A stretch of 64,000 nt of DNA from Rotaria sordida (Eukaryota > Rotifera > Eurotatoria > Philodinida > Philodinidae), in contig CAJNOL010000504.1 of NCBI GenBank assembly GCA_905250125.1, forward strand, positions 1 to 64,000. The letters are read 5' to 3'. Under the pieces are notes generated by a model. It saw nothing but the letters and a program-made list of their open reading frames with translations, was not told where the DNA came from and ran no database searches. Positions 1 through 11,273 of the stretch are shown piece by piece (the stretch's first letter is position 1; every line of letters starts with the position of its first letter). Position numbers and translations under genes: made by a program.

Positions 1-2
1 TG

Positions 3-1645
3 TCAAAATTAACATTTAATGAACAATCAGTAAAAGGTCTACTTCATTATTATAATGATTATGCAAATAAATTAGTTGATTATGATGTTTATCAATCATT
101 TTTAACGATTCTTGATAATGCAAAAAAGAATTTAGGAGCTAAACCTGATTTAAAAGTAAAAATAAAAAGAATTTTTTCCTTTTGTTTGTTATTTTTCATT
201 GATTGAAAATGATCCGATTTCTTTATAAAAGGTTGTATTTGGTGCATTATCGACTCGTATCAATAAAAAAAGATCACCAAATGGAATTTTAAGTGCTGTA
301 CAACAAGCACAACAAAAAACAAAACAACAACCAAAAGGTAAAAAAATCAAAACTAAAAAAGAACTAACGATGAAAGTCCTTCAATTTGTGGGGCAGACCT
401 TTTTGGTATCCGTTCCGATCACAGTCTAGAAAAAACTATTCCAGAGTTTATTCATATCACATCAAAAAAAATTTCTTTAGTCCTTATTTTTTGATTTAGT
501 CGATGACTGGCACTTTTTCAGTCATCTCTTTTGAATTATGTTCTAATCGATGATTTATAAGATACTTTGCTTAAAACTAGAGAATATTGAACTATAATCT
601 TTAGTTGCGGTTGGAACAACTTTTTTTCTCGTAGTCTCAGTCCCGTTCGGTCTCAGCAACTTCTCATTCTGGTGGTCCAGGTCTAGGCCTATACTCACAT
701 CCACACCCTTTTTCTTATGATCTCAGTGACCGAAACTGGAGCTACAGTTGGTCTCGCACATCTCTAGTTGAGATTATGTGCATTATGTGGATTTAAATGA
801 GCTATGAATACTCTGAAAGGAGCTCGTGTCCTTAGCTTATTGCTGTGAAGATTCTGCACTTTTTAAATGAATGCTGTGATCCTTAAGAAAAAAAATTCAT
901 TTTCAAATTTCGATTTGTAATTTTGTATAGAAACAGGTCTTAACTAGAATAGATTATTGTGAAAGTTACAGATCTTGCCACTGTTACTATTCTAAGATAG
1001 AACTATGATAATAGTATGTCTTTTACGTCACTCGTATAAATGAGCAGATTTAATGTTCTTATTTTAGTATAGAAGTCAATCAAAAGGCCTGAAACTTTCA
1101 CAATAAACTTCTCTTGTTTAAGTCTGTCTCTATGCGAAATTTCAAGTTGAAATTTAAAAACGAGTTTTTCTGAGAGGGATTATGAGATTGATTTAGGAAG
1201 TGTAGTAGCTCCGCAGCAATAAGCTACAGGCACAAACTTTTTTCAAGATATACATAGCTCATTTGGTTCTATATAATCTTAACTTAAAAGCAATTTATCA
1301 GTCAGAGTACTTTTCTCGTAAAATTCTTTTTATTTATAACAAAATTTATTTTATTTTATTTTATTTTTCAATAGCTGCTCGTGCTGGTGGAGCGAAGAAA
1401 GGTAAACAAACAACAAGTCGTAGTAAAGCAAAAGCAAAACAATGTAAGATTTAATTTTTAAAGAAATAAAAAAAAACAAATATTATGATAATTCATTTTG
1501 ATTTTTAGCTGATGATAATGACGATGATGATTTAAAAGAAAATGATGGCGACGATGATGATGATGAAAATGTATTTAAACGACCAATGAGAAAAGAACCA
1601 AAAGTGCAAACAATAAGTCGATCAAAACGTGGTGCGGACGCGTAA
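3..1645 (+). CDS. Condensin complex subunit 3 (CAP-G)-like, C-terminal part
   Basis: This is the 3' end of a gene that begins left of the window. Four exons join in frame: 3-155, 232-337, 1375-1443 and 1509-1645, all with GT...AG introns. The first exon encodes a helical stretch (LTFNEQSVKGLLHYYNDY, then a KKNLGAKPDLK end) that resembles the last HEAT-like segment of human NCAPG. A VVFGALSTR segment follows, which could match the conserved short motif after that domain. The tail is a basic Arg/Lys/Ser stretch and then an Asp-rich block, as in CAP-G tails. CAP-G is the HEAT subunit of condensin I, used in mitotic chromosome compaction. The frame stops at 1643-1645. A one-base shift there would continue to a stop at 1696-1698 through another basic-acidic stretch. 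The family call rests on remembered similarity and composition and is tentative; the exon structure is clear. Confidence 0.55.
691..710. repeat. Short degenerate CCCACA-type repeat
   Basis: The stretch ATACTCACATCCACACCCTT reads, on the minus strand, as successive hexamers close to TGTGGG (TGTGGA, TGTGAG). The same wording recurs at 2895-2930 and 33301-33349, so it belongs to a small dispersed family in this window. Confidence 0.5.
790..1266. repeat. Imperfect foldback repeat inside the CAP-G-like intron
   Basis: The 1,037-base intron 338-1374 contains two arms, about 790-971 and 1089-1266, that are reverse complements with scattered mismatches and small gaps. Landmarks are AAATGAGCTATG, TAGCTTATTGCTG and TTATTGTGAAAGTT in the left arm, each found inverted in the right arm. 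The loop is about 115 bases and partly pairs as well. No transposase frame is present. It looks like an old non-autonomous inverted-repeat element. Confidence 0.75.
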
Positions 1646-2894
1646 CTGCACGTAAAAAAGCAGCTGTAGTAGCGAGTGATGATGAAGATGATGATTAACT
1701 TATTTTTTTTTGTTTTTTCTTGTATTATATTAAATTGTATATTTTGATTTGGTTATTTACTTTTTCTTTTGATGTTATTCTTTCTCTTTCTTCTTCTCTT
1801 AATATCCATTATTAGAAGATTTTGTTATGCATAATACTTTCATTTATTTTGTGCTTCATTGTGAAAAAAAAATTATAAACGGTTTTGTTTCTGTCTGAAT
1901 ATTACAAATAAAAGATCTGTTAATGAAACAATTTTTTTTTTTGAAAAGGTTAATATTAATTAAAAATCATTGATATTTTTCTAACAGCAAGAAAATATTT
2001 TATCTTGATAAGAAAAAAAGAAACGTTTAATCGTTGATCGCACTACAATTTTGTATGAAGATCTTGACAGAAAAACAAATGAAAGAATTTATTTTCTATG
2101 ATCCTTGTCATCCAATGGAAAAGAAAGATCTAGTTATATATGGAAAGTAATCAAATATTCGTACACAAAAATAGAATATAAACAAGTTGTATCGTAGGGT
2201 TTGTATACAGTACGGCAATAAAACAAGTAACGCGTCGGCTCTTTGAGCCTCGCTCAGCTCAACTCAATCCTGAAAGCTTGGGACTATGGTGTAGAGCATT
2301 GAGTATTCTATAACTAAACATATATTTCTAAATGAATCTGAAATAAAACCAAGTAATTTATTTTGCGAACGGAATTGCCAATAAGTATTAGAGTAAATTT
2401 TCTTTACAATAACATAAAGTTTAAAATTCGTTTGTATTTAATATGTATTAATTATATGCTATTATTGGATACTCATGTTGGAAAGCATTTCAAAAAATTC
2501 TTTAGTTAAAAATGCTTGATGATACAAATATTTGTCACAAAACTTATCCAAGAAGAAAAACATTGATAAGACTTTCTCGAATAATCTAATTCATAGGTAT
2601 CTAAATGTTGTACTCATACTTGTCTACAAAGAAACTACAGATTTTTTAAATTTCTTTTTCAATATTGAGTTGTATTAAACAAATGGTAGAAAAAAACAAA
2701 TATTTACAATTATAAAGAAAACAATGACAAAAGAACCTGTTCGATTATACTTTATTCATTAAATCTTTGATTGTTTGTTATTCTTCCGACAGACCTGATG
2801 TTATCAATATTGGTAGTGAGTGTTGGTTCTTTTAGAGCAACCTCACTCTTACATAGAACATATCGTCGAAATGATTCATGGAATGCAAGAAGAG

Positions 2895-2930
2895 TGTGGG
2901 TGTGAGTGTAGGTGGAGGTGTGAGTGTCGG
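2895..2930 (+). repeat. Degenerate TGTGGG hexamer array
   Basis: Six consecutive hexamers are in register: TGTGGG, TGTGAG, TGTAGG, TGGAGG, TGTGAG, TGTCGG. A C-rich stretch with CACCCCCACCC follows at about 2954-2968, so the locus could also fold back. The unit resembles the TGTGGG-type telomere repeat I recall being reported for bdelloid rotifers. This array is too short and degenerate to be a telomere. Confidence 0.6.
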
Positions 2931-3797
2931 TTTGACTAAAGAAACAAGTACCTATACACCCCCACCCATCTTTTGAACAGTCGAATATCTCAACAGAAGA
3001 CACGTGACTTCGTCAACTTTCTCTGTCAAAGTTATAACTTTGTCGACCGGTGTAACTTCGATACGACATATATATATGTAGATGAGCGTGAAATAGCCAA
3101 AAAATCTATCGTTTCTTTATTCTACAAAATGGGCAGAAACATAGAAAAGAGAAAGTACATTTAACATCTTTCGAGTCAAAATTTCACGCTACAAGCCAAT
3201 AGAAGCGAGAATGTATAGTGGACAGCGTCATTTATATCAGATTCAGAAGAAAGCGATAGAGCATAGTGGTGATCAAAATGAATTATATCTGAATAACAAA
3301 TCACTCATCGTTATGCGACTCACAGTGGTCGAAAACCCTCATGCACAAACAATGAAAAGACTCTTCTCTCTCGAAAAAATCATATTTTTGACACGTTACA
3401 GACACCCAGTGTAACAAGAATAAGCTTTGAACGATACTTGAGAAAAAGTTCGAGCTTGCGTAGATTAAAAGAGCAGACTCTGCACTATCGAATGATCACC
3501 TTGGAATTGAAAATCTATTTGAAAACGTTTTTCTTCGGTAGGGCATAAAATCTTCAACGGTAATCAACAACCTTAGTTATTCACTAATCTATTGAATATA
3601 GTATACATTTGACCCCGAAAGGCCACTCTTTCTAATGCTGAAAAGATGAGATTGCTAGCTAGATCCGTTCGCGAGATATTACTCCTACAGTTTTCTCCAT
3701 CTATTTCTGGCATCGACATTAGAATAGTTAACAATAATATGGACTTTGGACAATATAGAATTACAAGCAATGTAGATTGCATCTCTTATTCCCGCAA

Positions 3798-4008
3798 GGG
3801 GGCCTATAATTATGGCACAGCAACTTTTCAGTATTTTGAACTTTTCTCTCCAAACAGCAAGTGGCAAAACTGAGAGACAATGATACTGTGCAGTGCTTAG
3901 ATGCTAGTATGCACATACACTATTAGTAGATCTATAGTACATATTCTGGAAATGAAAGGAAGATTTTTCTTTGTATATGTGAGGGGGCCTATAATTTTGG
4001 GAACCCTG
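3798..4008. mobile_element. Remnant terminus of a Tc1/mariner-like element
   Basis: The segment GGGGGCCTATAATT occurs twice in direct orientation, at 3798 and 3983. The second copy runs into TTGGGAACCCTG followed by TA at 4009-4010, the arrangement expected at the 3' end of a Tc1/mariner element inserted at TA. I could not find the opposite terminus nearby, nor a transposase frame, so this is a fragment. The superfamily call rests on the terminal wording only. Confidence 0.4.
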
Positions 4009-4850
4009 TAATTCTCTGCATCATTTCAGAGTTTGTCACTAATAGTCTAAAATAAATTTCACTAGTTAATACTGCTATCATTAATTGAGTATATATGTAG
4101 ATATGTCTGTAAATATTTGAACTGTGTCAAATTTAGGAAAAAACTTTTCAAATGAGCTTTTATTAAAGAAATATTTTCTGTTGTTTTTTTATTTCAATAT
4201 CATCAAAATAATACTTTTTTTTCTAAGATAGAACTGATCTGTGAACGAATCTTTTTCTATTGTATTTCTAGCTTTAAATATATTCTGTTTTATTAGAAAA
4301 AAAATTGTTTTGGCTTGAACTTGTGATGATTTCGAGACTAAAATCTTTGTATGGTTTTTAGAAAATTATATTTTCATATGACAAATCATAAATTAGATTT
4401 ATGCACTGTATGATGATAAATATTGCAAAAATAGTATTTAGTCAAAAAGACTCAGTTGCTTTTACTTTCATTGATTGGATAGAAATGAAACTATAAGGAA
4501 ATAATGATTCTCGACTATTCGATATTGAAATTACCATTAGTAGTAAATTTTTTTGTTAATGTTCAATTAAGAGTATTGATAAAATCAACCATCATTACAT
4601 CAATGTTGACTGACTGGACTGTTACCTTTAGAATATATCAGCATCTAACTTTTCAAAATTACAACAGAATATGTATTCATTTGTTTTTATATAGATTTCA
4701 AATCCTATTCCATGAAATCACAGTCTTACAATTATGTGAAACAAAAACTTCTACAGTTATCAAATGAACACTACGCAGATGAATTGATAGCTAAAGACGA
4801 CATTGTATACTGACTGATCTGGTTTTAAAAGATTCTAATAATTTAATATA

Positions 4851-5385
4851 CAGGATGTTTCATAGGCCTGGTCGAAAAAGAAACGTGAATATTCTTTTAA
4901 CAGAAAATCTTGATAAAGTAATGTCGCGACAATATTATCAATGAAAAAAATTATTTTACTATGCGTAAAGCTCTTTTTTTGAGTCCACAAGTATGATTAT
5001 GCGACATAACCTCCATATTATTTCACAAAGATGAAGTTTCTCGTCATTTAAATCGCAAAATCTGTCAATTTCTGGAGAACATTTCTCCATTACAAGTGCA
5101 ATAGAAGAGGCAATTCATATCAATGAGCATTACACTCAGCTGAGCTAACGTGATTCAACGTTTTTTATATCAAAAAAATTTCAAACTAAATTTTATCTGA
5201 TGTTTTTTACAGATAGTTTCAAAAATGATAGAGTTATGTATAAGCGATCTATTAAAGATAAATTTATGTGAAATAAAACTTCGATGGATATGAAATGATA
5301 CTATAAAAAAAGCCTTACGTTAATCGCTTGGACCATTCATGAGATATTCATATTTCTTTTTCGATCGGACTTTTTGAACATCCTA
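4851..5385. mobile_element. Non-autonomous Tc1/mariner-like element, 535 bp
   Basis: The left end CAGGATGTTTCATAGGCCTG and the right end (RC) TAGGATGTTCAAAAAGTCCG are terminal inverted repeats. They continue through a shared GATCGAAAAAGAAA-like block and GTGAATAT/ATGAATAT, roughly 45 bases with mismatches. TA flanks both ends (4849-4850 and 5386-5387), as expected of a TA target duplication. The interior has no transposase frame. The element ends about 95 bases before the TMEM26-like start codon, so it could affect that promoter. Confidence 0.7.
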
Positions 5386-5479
5386 TATTATACAAGTACA
5401 ACCAATATTAATATTTTCCAAAAAAAAAAACAACAAAATAAAATCTAAAAACGCGCATTGTTAAATCGATTCTTCTTTC

Positions 5480-6706
5480 ATGTCTACTGTTAAATTTAAT
5501 TCATTCTTTGATAGTAATACACTTCGTCGTCTATCAGTTCGTTTAATTTTAATTGGTTTTGCTATGTTTATGATGTGTTCAATAATGTGTGTAACACAAA
5601 ATTATTATGTATTAACATATTGTTGTGGTATATTAGCAATAACAATTGAAGGTAGTATAAGTCTTTATTATCAATTTCGTGATGAATGGAAAGAATTTAA
5701 ATGGTTTTCACCATCAATTATTTTATTTATTGTAACATGTGTACCAACATTAAAAATATTAAAACAACATCAATTACATGTTAGTCAAATATTTAAACAA
5801 ACAAATATTGAATTATTACTTAAACGTAATATAACATATTGTTTTAATATTACTTTTGAATCAAAATTAATTGGTTATAATAAAAAGAAAATTCCATTAT
5901 ATATATTTAAATGTTCAAAAGATGAATTAATTTTTTTTAATAAAGATAATTTTCAATTAATGTGTTCATTATTAACTAAAATACAATATCGTCAATGTCA
6001 ATCATCTAAACGTTGTCGAACTGATCCAAGTTTAATTATATTATGGTCATTTATGAAAAATTCATGTACACGTTGGAGAGAATTAATTAATCGTTTTACA
6101 TTAATTGGTATATTAAGTGATGAATTAGCTGGTTTTATGCTTATTGAACAATTACTTTTACTTGTATTAGTTATTGTTAATTGGATATGGCCACAAACAG
6201 AAAATTCCGAAGAAATTTTTTTTGCTCAAATGTTACGTCAATATTTAGCTGCTGCACCTGATATTGTAGAATTTTATGGAAATTTTCATCAAGGTGAAAA
6301 TTTAAATAAATTACAAGATCGAAATAATTTACAAACAATTATTTTTATTATATTTATTATGTCAACATTTCAATTTAGTATGAATTTACAAATGAAAATA
6401 AAACCAACAAGAAATTTACATAGAAAAAAATTTTCTCAATTAAATTTAAAAAATAAATCTTTAGTTTTATTTGAATTAATTTTTTCTACATCAATGTGGT
6501 CAGTTATTTATATAACAATAACACAAGATCTACCATTTTTAATAATACGTTGGTATTTTCTTACATTTATGTCAGATAGTTCCAGTAAAATGGTTTTCTT
6601 TTTAATGAAAAATGCTTTAACTATAATGATATCATTTCATTCTGGTTTTAATGATATTATTGAATTTAAAGAAAATATTCAAAAAAAAAGAAATAAAAAT
6701 AATTAA
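5480..6706 (+). CDS. TMEM26-like multi-pass membrane protein
   Basis: One uninterrupted frame of 408 residues, with no intron, encodes a protein with about seven to eight hydrophobic segments. It aligns by eye with vertebrate TMEM26. The KWFSPSI block after the second segment, the QLLLLVLVIVNWIWP segment, the PDIVEFYGNF acidic motif and a QDLPFLIIRWYFLTF block near the C-terminus all have counterparts in the same order. The central loop carries several cysteines and possible N-glycosylation sites. TMEM26 proteins are plasma-membrane proteins of unknown biochemical role, known mainly as a beige-fat marker in mammals. The start is the first ATG of the frame. Lack of introns among intron-rich neighbours may reflect a retrocopy or intron loss. 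The C-terminus is a short Lys/Asn-rich tail. Confidence 0.8.
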   Translation: MSTVKFNSFFDSNTLRRLSVRLILIGFAMFMMCSIMCVTQNYYVLTYCCGILAITIEGSISLYYQFRDEWKEFKWFSPSIILFIVTCVPTLKILKQHQLHVSQIFKQTNIELLLKRNITYCFNITFESKLIGYNKKKIPLYIFKCSKDELIFFNKDNFQLMCSLLTKIQYRQCQSSKRCRTDPSLIILWSFMKNSCTRWRELINRFTLIGILSDELAGFMLIEQLLLLVLVIVNWIWPQTENSEEIFFAQMLRQYLAAAPDIVEFYGNFHQGENLNKLQDRNNLQTIIFIIFIMSTFQFSMNLQMKIKPTRNLHRKKFSQLNLKNKSLVLFELIFSTSMWSVIYITITQDLPFLIIRWYFLTFMSDSSSKMVFFLMKNALTIMISFHSGFNDIIEFKENIQKKRNKNN

Positions 6707-9584
6707 AGATAAAGTTTTTTTTTGTATTTGTATAAGTGTTAAGTTCACATAGATTGGTTATATATGTTACAGAAGAAATTAAAATTTTAATCTTTCTCTA
6801 GAATCGTATTTTTTTTTTATTAAAAAAGATTGTAAAATGAAAAAAAGAAAGTTCAGCACTCTTCACTTTAAAAAAAACTTGCTCTCGCTCACACGCACAT
6901 CCAATGCCATTTTGAAAGATAATATAATAATTTTCATGGTAATAAAACGTTTGTTAATACAAATAATGGTGTATGTATTGGTGCTAGAACAATTTAAAAA
7001 ATCTCTATAGGAGAATTTCCGAGGAGATAACAACTGATTTCAGTTAGCTAAAAATCAAAATTAAATCATTTAAAATCAGCGATCATAATTCAAAAAATAA
7101 TTTTTTACTACCTTGAAATAGAACCAAACTTGATATTTTTATTCGAGTAATATTTAACAGTTTTCAATATGACTAATATTCCATCGACTGTTTGTAAAGA
7201 AAAAAGAGGATTCGATGTCCAAAATAAAAGAGAATTTTGTTGTTTGCGGACGAAAAGTACTAACAAATATCTCCATTTATGAAGAACTCGTCGAGGCAGT
7301 ATAACAAAGTAGCAAAAGTCAACTTCGGATCCATTTAGTTTCGTACTCATTCCTTACAATTCTGAAAATTTCTCAGTTTTATTGGATTTTCGTTAATTTT
7401 GCTAATTTTTCCAACTTATCAAAGAACTTTTGCTTTGTCTACATCTCTGAATACTTGAGAATACTAAACGACCATAAAAATCTGCATTTTCCATGTATTT
7501 CTGAGTTTTGTGAATTGTATCGATATTTCGTAGATTTTTTTCGGATTTTATTCTATTTCGATGAACTTCACTCGTTTTTCTGATGTGTGAAAAGGTCTCA
7601 AATGTTTTCTATATTTGTGTGTGCCTGGAAATCGTCAAGCCGAAAACTTAAAGTCAGTACTGTTCACATAGAGGAAACCTCCATATTTCGGACATCTCGG
7701 TATTCTAGTCTCTGTGCACTTGTTTTCAGCTGTCGACAACAATGGAGAACCTTTTCGTAAGTGAACAGTACCTTACATTGATGGCATCTTTTCCGTAATT
7801 TATCACAATTCGAAAGAATCTTGAGTTCAGATATCTAGTAAAAAGTCTTGGACGGCAAAATCAATTTTTCATGCTGAAGATCAGTATTTCTCTTCGGGAA
7901 TTTTTCATTTTCCAGGTTTGTAACCTATGCGTTTTCTGTTGTCAAGACTTTTTTTGAATTTTAAGAACTAATCATTTTTTTCTTGAATCAACCTGTACAC
8001 GTAATTGAACAGTGCATAGATTAGTATGCGGCATACCTTGCAGGACAAACGGAATTGAGAAAAGATAGATCAGGAAGCGTGACCGAAAGAATTGAACACA
8101 CATTCATATATCTACTTATGAAGCATCAAGAATTGACAATTTCTCGTGAGAAAACTCGAGTCGGGGATGACTCACACGCATATTGACTAGAAAGTGTTCA
8201 AATAGTGTTTTCAGTAGTTATTTCGAAACGAATCCCCAAAACTGAAAGAGGTTCTAATAAATAATATGCGAAGTTGACCTAGGCAAAGTGCTATGTAACA
8301 TAACCTCAATAAAGGAAACTTGATATACTTTAGTAATAATAACGAAAAATTGACAACATTTCAAAAGTCGTTACTTCTGCTTAGTAAACATTTTCAAAAC
8401 GTCTCTTGGTTATTTGCCACGACATAATAAAAGTAGGAAGCATATGTATGTTTACAAAGATATATCGAACTATGAACGACCAGATGAAGTAATAAAAACG
8501 AACCTTTTCATCAATCAGTACTATTTCTGTGAAAAAAAGAGGAAAATGAGGCGAAGTGGGAGGTCATGGGTGTTCTATTCTTGATCTCAATGATAAGATG
8601 ATATCTTTCGAAGAAGTAAATCATTTAATATACAAGAAATTAGCAAGATCAAGATGTGGCACTTCTAACAAAAAAACTTATTGAAATGAATAATGATGAA
8701 GAAGAAAATGAAGACAATTAACAACATCAATCTAACGAGCAGTCTAGTAAAAATGACAGTATGGATGAATATAATGAATTTGATCTTGACATTATTCCAG
8801 ATGTGTCTAGTTCTACGATTCACGGAATGCATATATTTGATTCTATCGATAATTGTCAATGTGAATCCTTCTTTCTCATCGAAACAAGATGATCATAGAA
8901 AGAATTACACACGCAAATAGACCAACAATTTGTATTCTTCAAAAACTCAATCTATTTTGTCTTCTGATCGATTAAATAGGGTTCAAGAGAAAAGATTATT
9001 TTTTCTATATATTCTGTCTTCCATCTATTATATTTTTCTTATAAGGAAAAATGAATAATATATCTGTCTATTCTTATGTTTCAGATAATGAAATAATAAA
9101 GAATTTTGTATCAAATTTCGTTCGAACTTGATCTCATCAATAATTTATCTCATACTTATGGTCGATAAAATATTACAAATTTAGAGAATTCAACGTATTC
9201 CTTTCAAACAAGCAATTATTTTTAGCTGTATAGAGATCGAGTCACTCCTAGTTTTTTTGGAATATTCTCTAGTTATTCATTGTACAATGATTTATCACAA
9301 AAGATAGGCATCGCAATATCGATATTAAAACGAACTCATCAGAGTGAAAATAATGTGAACTTGAAGAAAATTAAAAAAAAATATTCTAAATTTACATGAA
9401 GACTACATTCAGTGTATAGCATTGTTCCTTCATCTGACTGCTCGAATCATCAAGCCAGCTGTGCTCGCGTTTTTTTCTTTTATATCCATTTGTCGTACTA
9501 CTATTATGAGAATGAAAAGTCACATTTTCTTTTTTTTATTTCATTCTTCGCTTGTCTTTTACAGGATAGAAATACAAGAACGAA
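6707..9584. other. Gene-free stretch between TMEM26-like and orphan membrane gene
   Basis: No supported gene is visible. The longest frames (7108-7350 minus, 8693-8920 plus and its minus-strand mirror) have no recognisable domain. The stretch contains one small inverted-repeat element at 7656-7772. The rest is AT-rich and appears unique. Confidence 0.6.
7656..7772. mobile_element. Short inverted-repeat element (MITE-like), about 117 bp
   Basis: GTACTGTTCAC at 7657-7667 is matched by its exact reverse complement GTGAACAGTAC at 7761-7771. The pairing continues imperfectly inward for about 20 more bases (GGAAACCTCCAT against the complement of ATGGAGAACC). There is no coding capacity. I could not define a target duplication with confidence. 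Confidence 0.55.
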
Positions 9585-10268
9585 ATGCAATTTTATCTTT
9601 TTTTACTATTTTTCTTTTTTCATTATCAATTTACTTTTATTACAATTGCTTATTCTATTAATGATTACAACGATTTTAATCAAAATTATTCTTCAATTAA
9701 CATTGATCTTTATCAATGTGATACTAATAATAGAAAACTCATTAGTACAACAACTACTATTGGCACAATATTTAATAACTTAGAAAATTCATGTACCAGC
9801 AGTTGTTGTATACTGAATAGTATGAATAAAACAAGCATATATAGGAAAAGCATCCGTAAAATATCATTTCATTTTGTTTCTTTAGATTCTTCAAATACAT
9901 GTCAAGTAACTGTACGATCTTCCACAAATATTTGTCTTGGTCATCTCTGTTATTCTGGTGAATGTGATCATTTTGTATTATTGACCAACTTAACTGATGA
10001 GAACGAAGTGAAGGATAGTACAACAATTATGAATACATTTCGTTCGCCATTATCTTATATTCCTTGGTCTTCATTATTCAATAAAACACAAACAAAATGG
10101 TCTTCATGGATAGATGAAAGTGGTTTATCAATACGTCATACTATTTTAATTATTTTATTCATTGCAAATATCTCTTTAACATTTATGACATTAATTGTAA
10201 TAATTAAATCAATTCGACATGCAAGCGCAATAGCTAATAGAAAATCATATCGTTATACACTACTATGA
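9585..10268 (+). CDS. Orphan single-pass membrane protein
   Basis: A single-exon frame of 227 residues. The N-terminus is a hydrophobic run (residues about 2-23) that looks like a signal peptide. The middle is Ser/Thr/Asn-rich with about eight cysteines (including a CTSSCC cluster and an ICLGHLCYSGEC stretch) and several N-x-S/T sites. A hydrophobic helix at about residues 183-208 is followed by a short basic tail. This is the layout of a type I membrane protein with a small disulfide-bonded ectodomain. I do not recognise the family. The start chosen is the ATG that gives the signal peptide; overlapping frames at 9412 and 9422 look fortuitous. It could instead be a lineage-specific surface receptor or adhesion protein. 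Confidence 0.55.
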   Translation: MQFYLFLLFFFFHYQFTFITIAYSINDYNDFNQNYSSINIDLYQCDTNNRKLISTTTTIGTIFNNLENSCTSSCCILNSMNKTSIYRKSIRKISFHFVSLDSSNTCQVTVRSSTNICLGHLCYSGECDHFVLLTNLTDENEVKDSTTIMNTFRSPLSYIPWSSLFNKTQTKWSSWIDESGLSIRHTILIILFIANISLTFMTLIVIIKSIRHASAIANRKSYRYTLL

Positions 10269-10352
10269 TCTCTAGATATTGTTGTTGTTTTTTTTTTTTA
10301 TAAAGATTTTATCTTGAAGAAAACTGCATTAAATTTTAAAAAAAAGTACTCA

Positions 10353-11131
10353 TTAAAAAGATACAACAGTCAATTTTTTTCCATCACGTGCATCGATTAA
10401 TTTACCATAATATTCATTTGTTATTGCTTGTAAACATTTTAAAATATTTTTAGGTGCAACATCGATTGTTAATGAAGCTTTATCTATGTCCATTTCTGTT
10501 TTAACCCAAAATACTAGAGTGGCAGCGGCAGCTGTTTTTAAAGAGAGATTGTAAAATTGTATGGATTTGTATATCATTTGAGTGTCTACAAGTTCAGCAG
10601 TCAGATTATGGTGAATCGAATGGATTCAATCTAATTGTGTCAATGTGGCACAGTGACGGAAGAGATTTTTTTTTGAAGAATTGTTCGAGACTCGTTGCGG
10701 CAACGGTAATGAACATCTCTGATGGATATATGTGTATTAATCGATATGTTTCCATTATATCTTTTTCATTAATACAAAAAAACGTTTAATTTTATTGCTA
10801 TGTCTGTATTATTAATTAAACAATTCAGATCTTTTCCATTTAATATTTCTTGCGCTTTATCAACTGATTCTCGAACATTTGTATCATCGGTAATGTTTTT
10901 TAATGTAGACAGAACGAAATTTTATTTTTATATCATCTTCAGAAAATTGACTAACCAAGTTGAAGTAGTATAATTGTTGTTGAATATTCTTTGGCTAAAG
11001 ATCGATCGATCAATTTGACGATGAGTAGCAAAGATATGATAGACTTTAGATGTCAAAAATTGTCTAACTAATTCATAACCGCTGTCTCGGTTAGCTCCAG
11101 TAATCACAACACTTTTAATCTCGAGAATCTA
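10353..11131 (-). pseudogene. Decayed short-chain dehydrogenase (SDR) copy
   Basis: Read on the minus strand, this is a degraded relative of the intact SDR gene that follows at 11274-12232. The N-terminal block keeps VVITGANR but has DSG where the nucleotide-binding GIG should be. A block matching LAKQHSNIIIPIQI is present but in a shifted frame, with its GT donor preserved. NCLINN is followed by TD where the NNAG motif should end. The part with the catalytic Ser and YxxxK is scrambled with stops. The last 40 codons (10353 onward, ending KLTVVSF) remain open. Intron positions are shared with the intact copy, so it arose by genomic tandem duplication and not by retroposition. A functional product is very unlikely. 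Confidence 0.8.
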
Positions 11132-11273
11132 TGTTCTAAAACAAAAAATTGGCCCTCGTTTCTAATAAAACAAAGTCTATATATATTTTTTTATTTATTA
11201 TTATATGAAATTACATTTTACACAAGAAAAAAAATATTCTTGCGACAATTTTGTAATATATGAAGTTATTTAT

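Larger units (their letters stand above)
1699..4850. other. Gene-free stretch with transposon debris
   Basis: I see no convincing gene here. Open frames are short (up to 83 codons), overlap on both strands and show no recognisable domain. The stretch holds the hexamer repeat at 2895-2930 and the apparent end of a Tc1/mariner-type element at about 3798-4008, listed separately. The rest is AT-rich sequence with homopolymer runs. Confidence 0.6.

Noticed and set aside
2752-3414. Three short frames (2752-3003 minus, 2973-3164 plus, 3211-3414 plus) as possible genes
   Set aside because: They overlap across strands, run through the GTG hexamer repeat, and show no domain, signal peptide or splice-linked continuation.
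3550-4010. A coding transposase of the Tc1 family
   Set aside because: The frames at 3573-3873 overlap on both strands and lack a DDE-type motif; only a terminus-like repeat is supported.
8665-8920. Mirror frames on both strands as a small membrane protein gene
   Set aside because: Both are products of AT-rich composition; hydrophobic on one strand and Met/Ile-rich on the other, with no neighbouring exon or motif.
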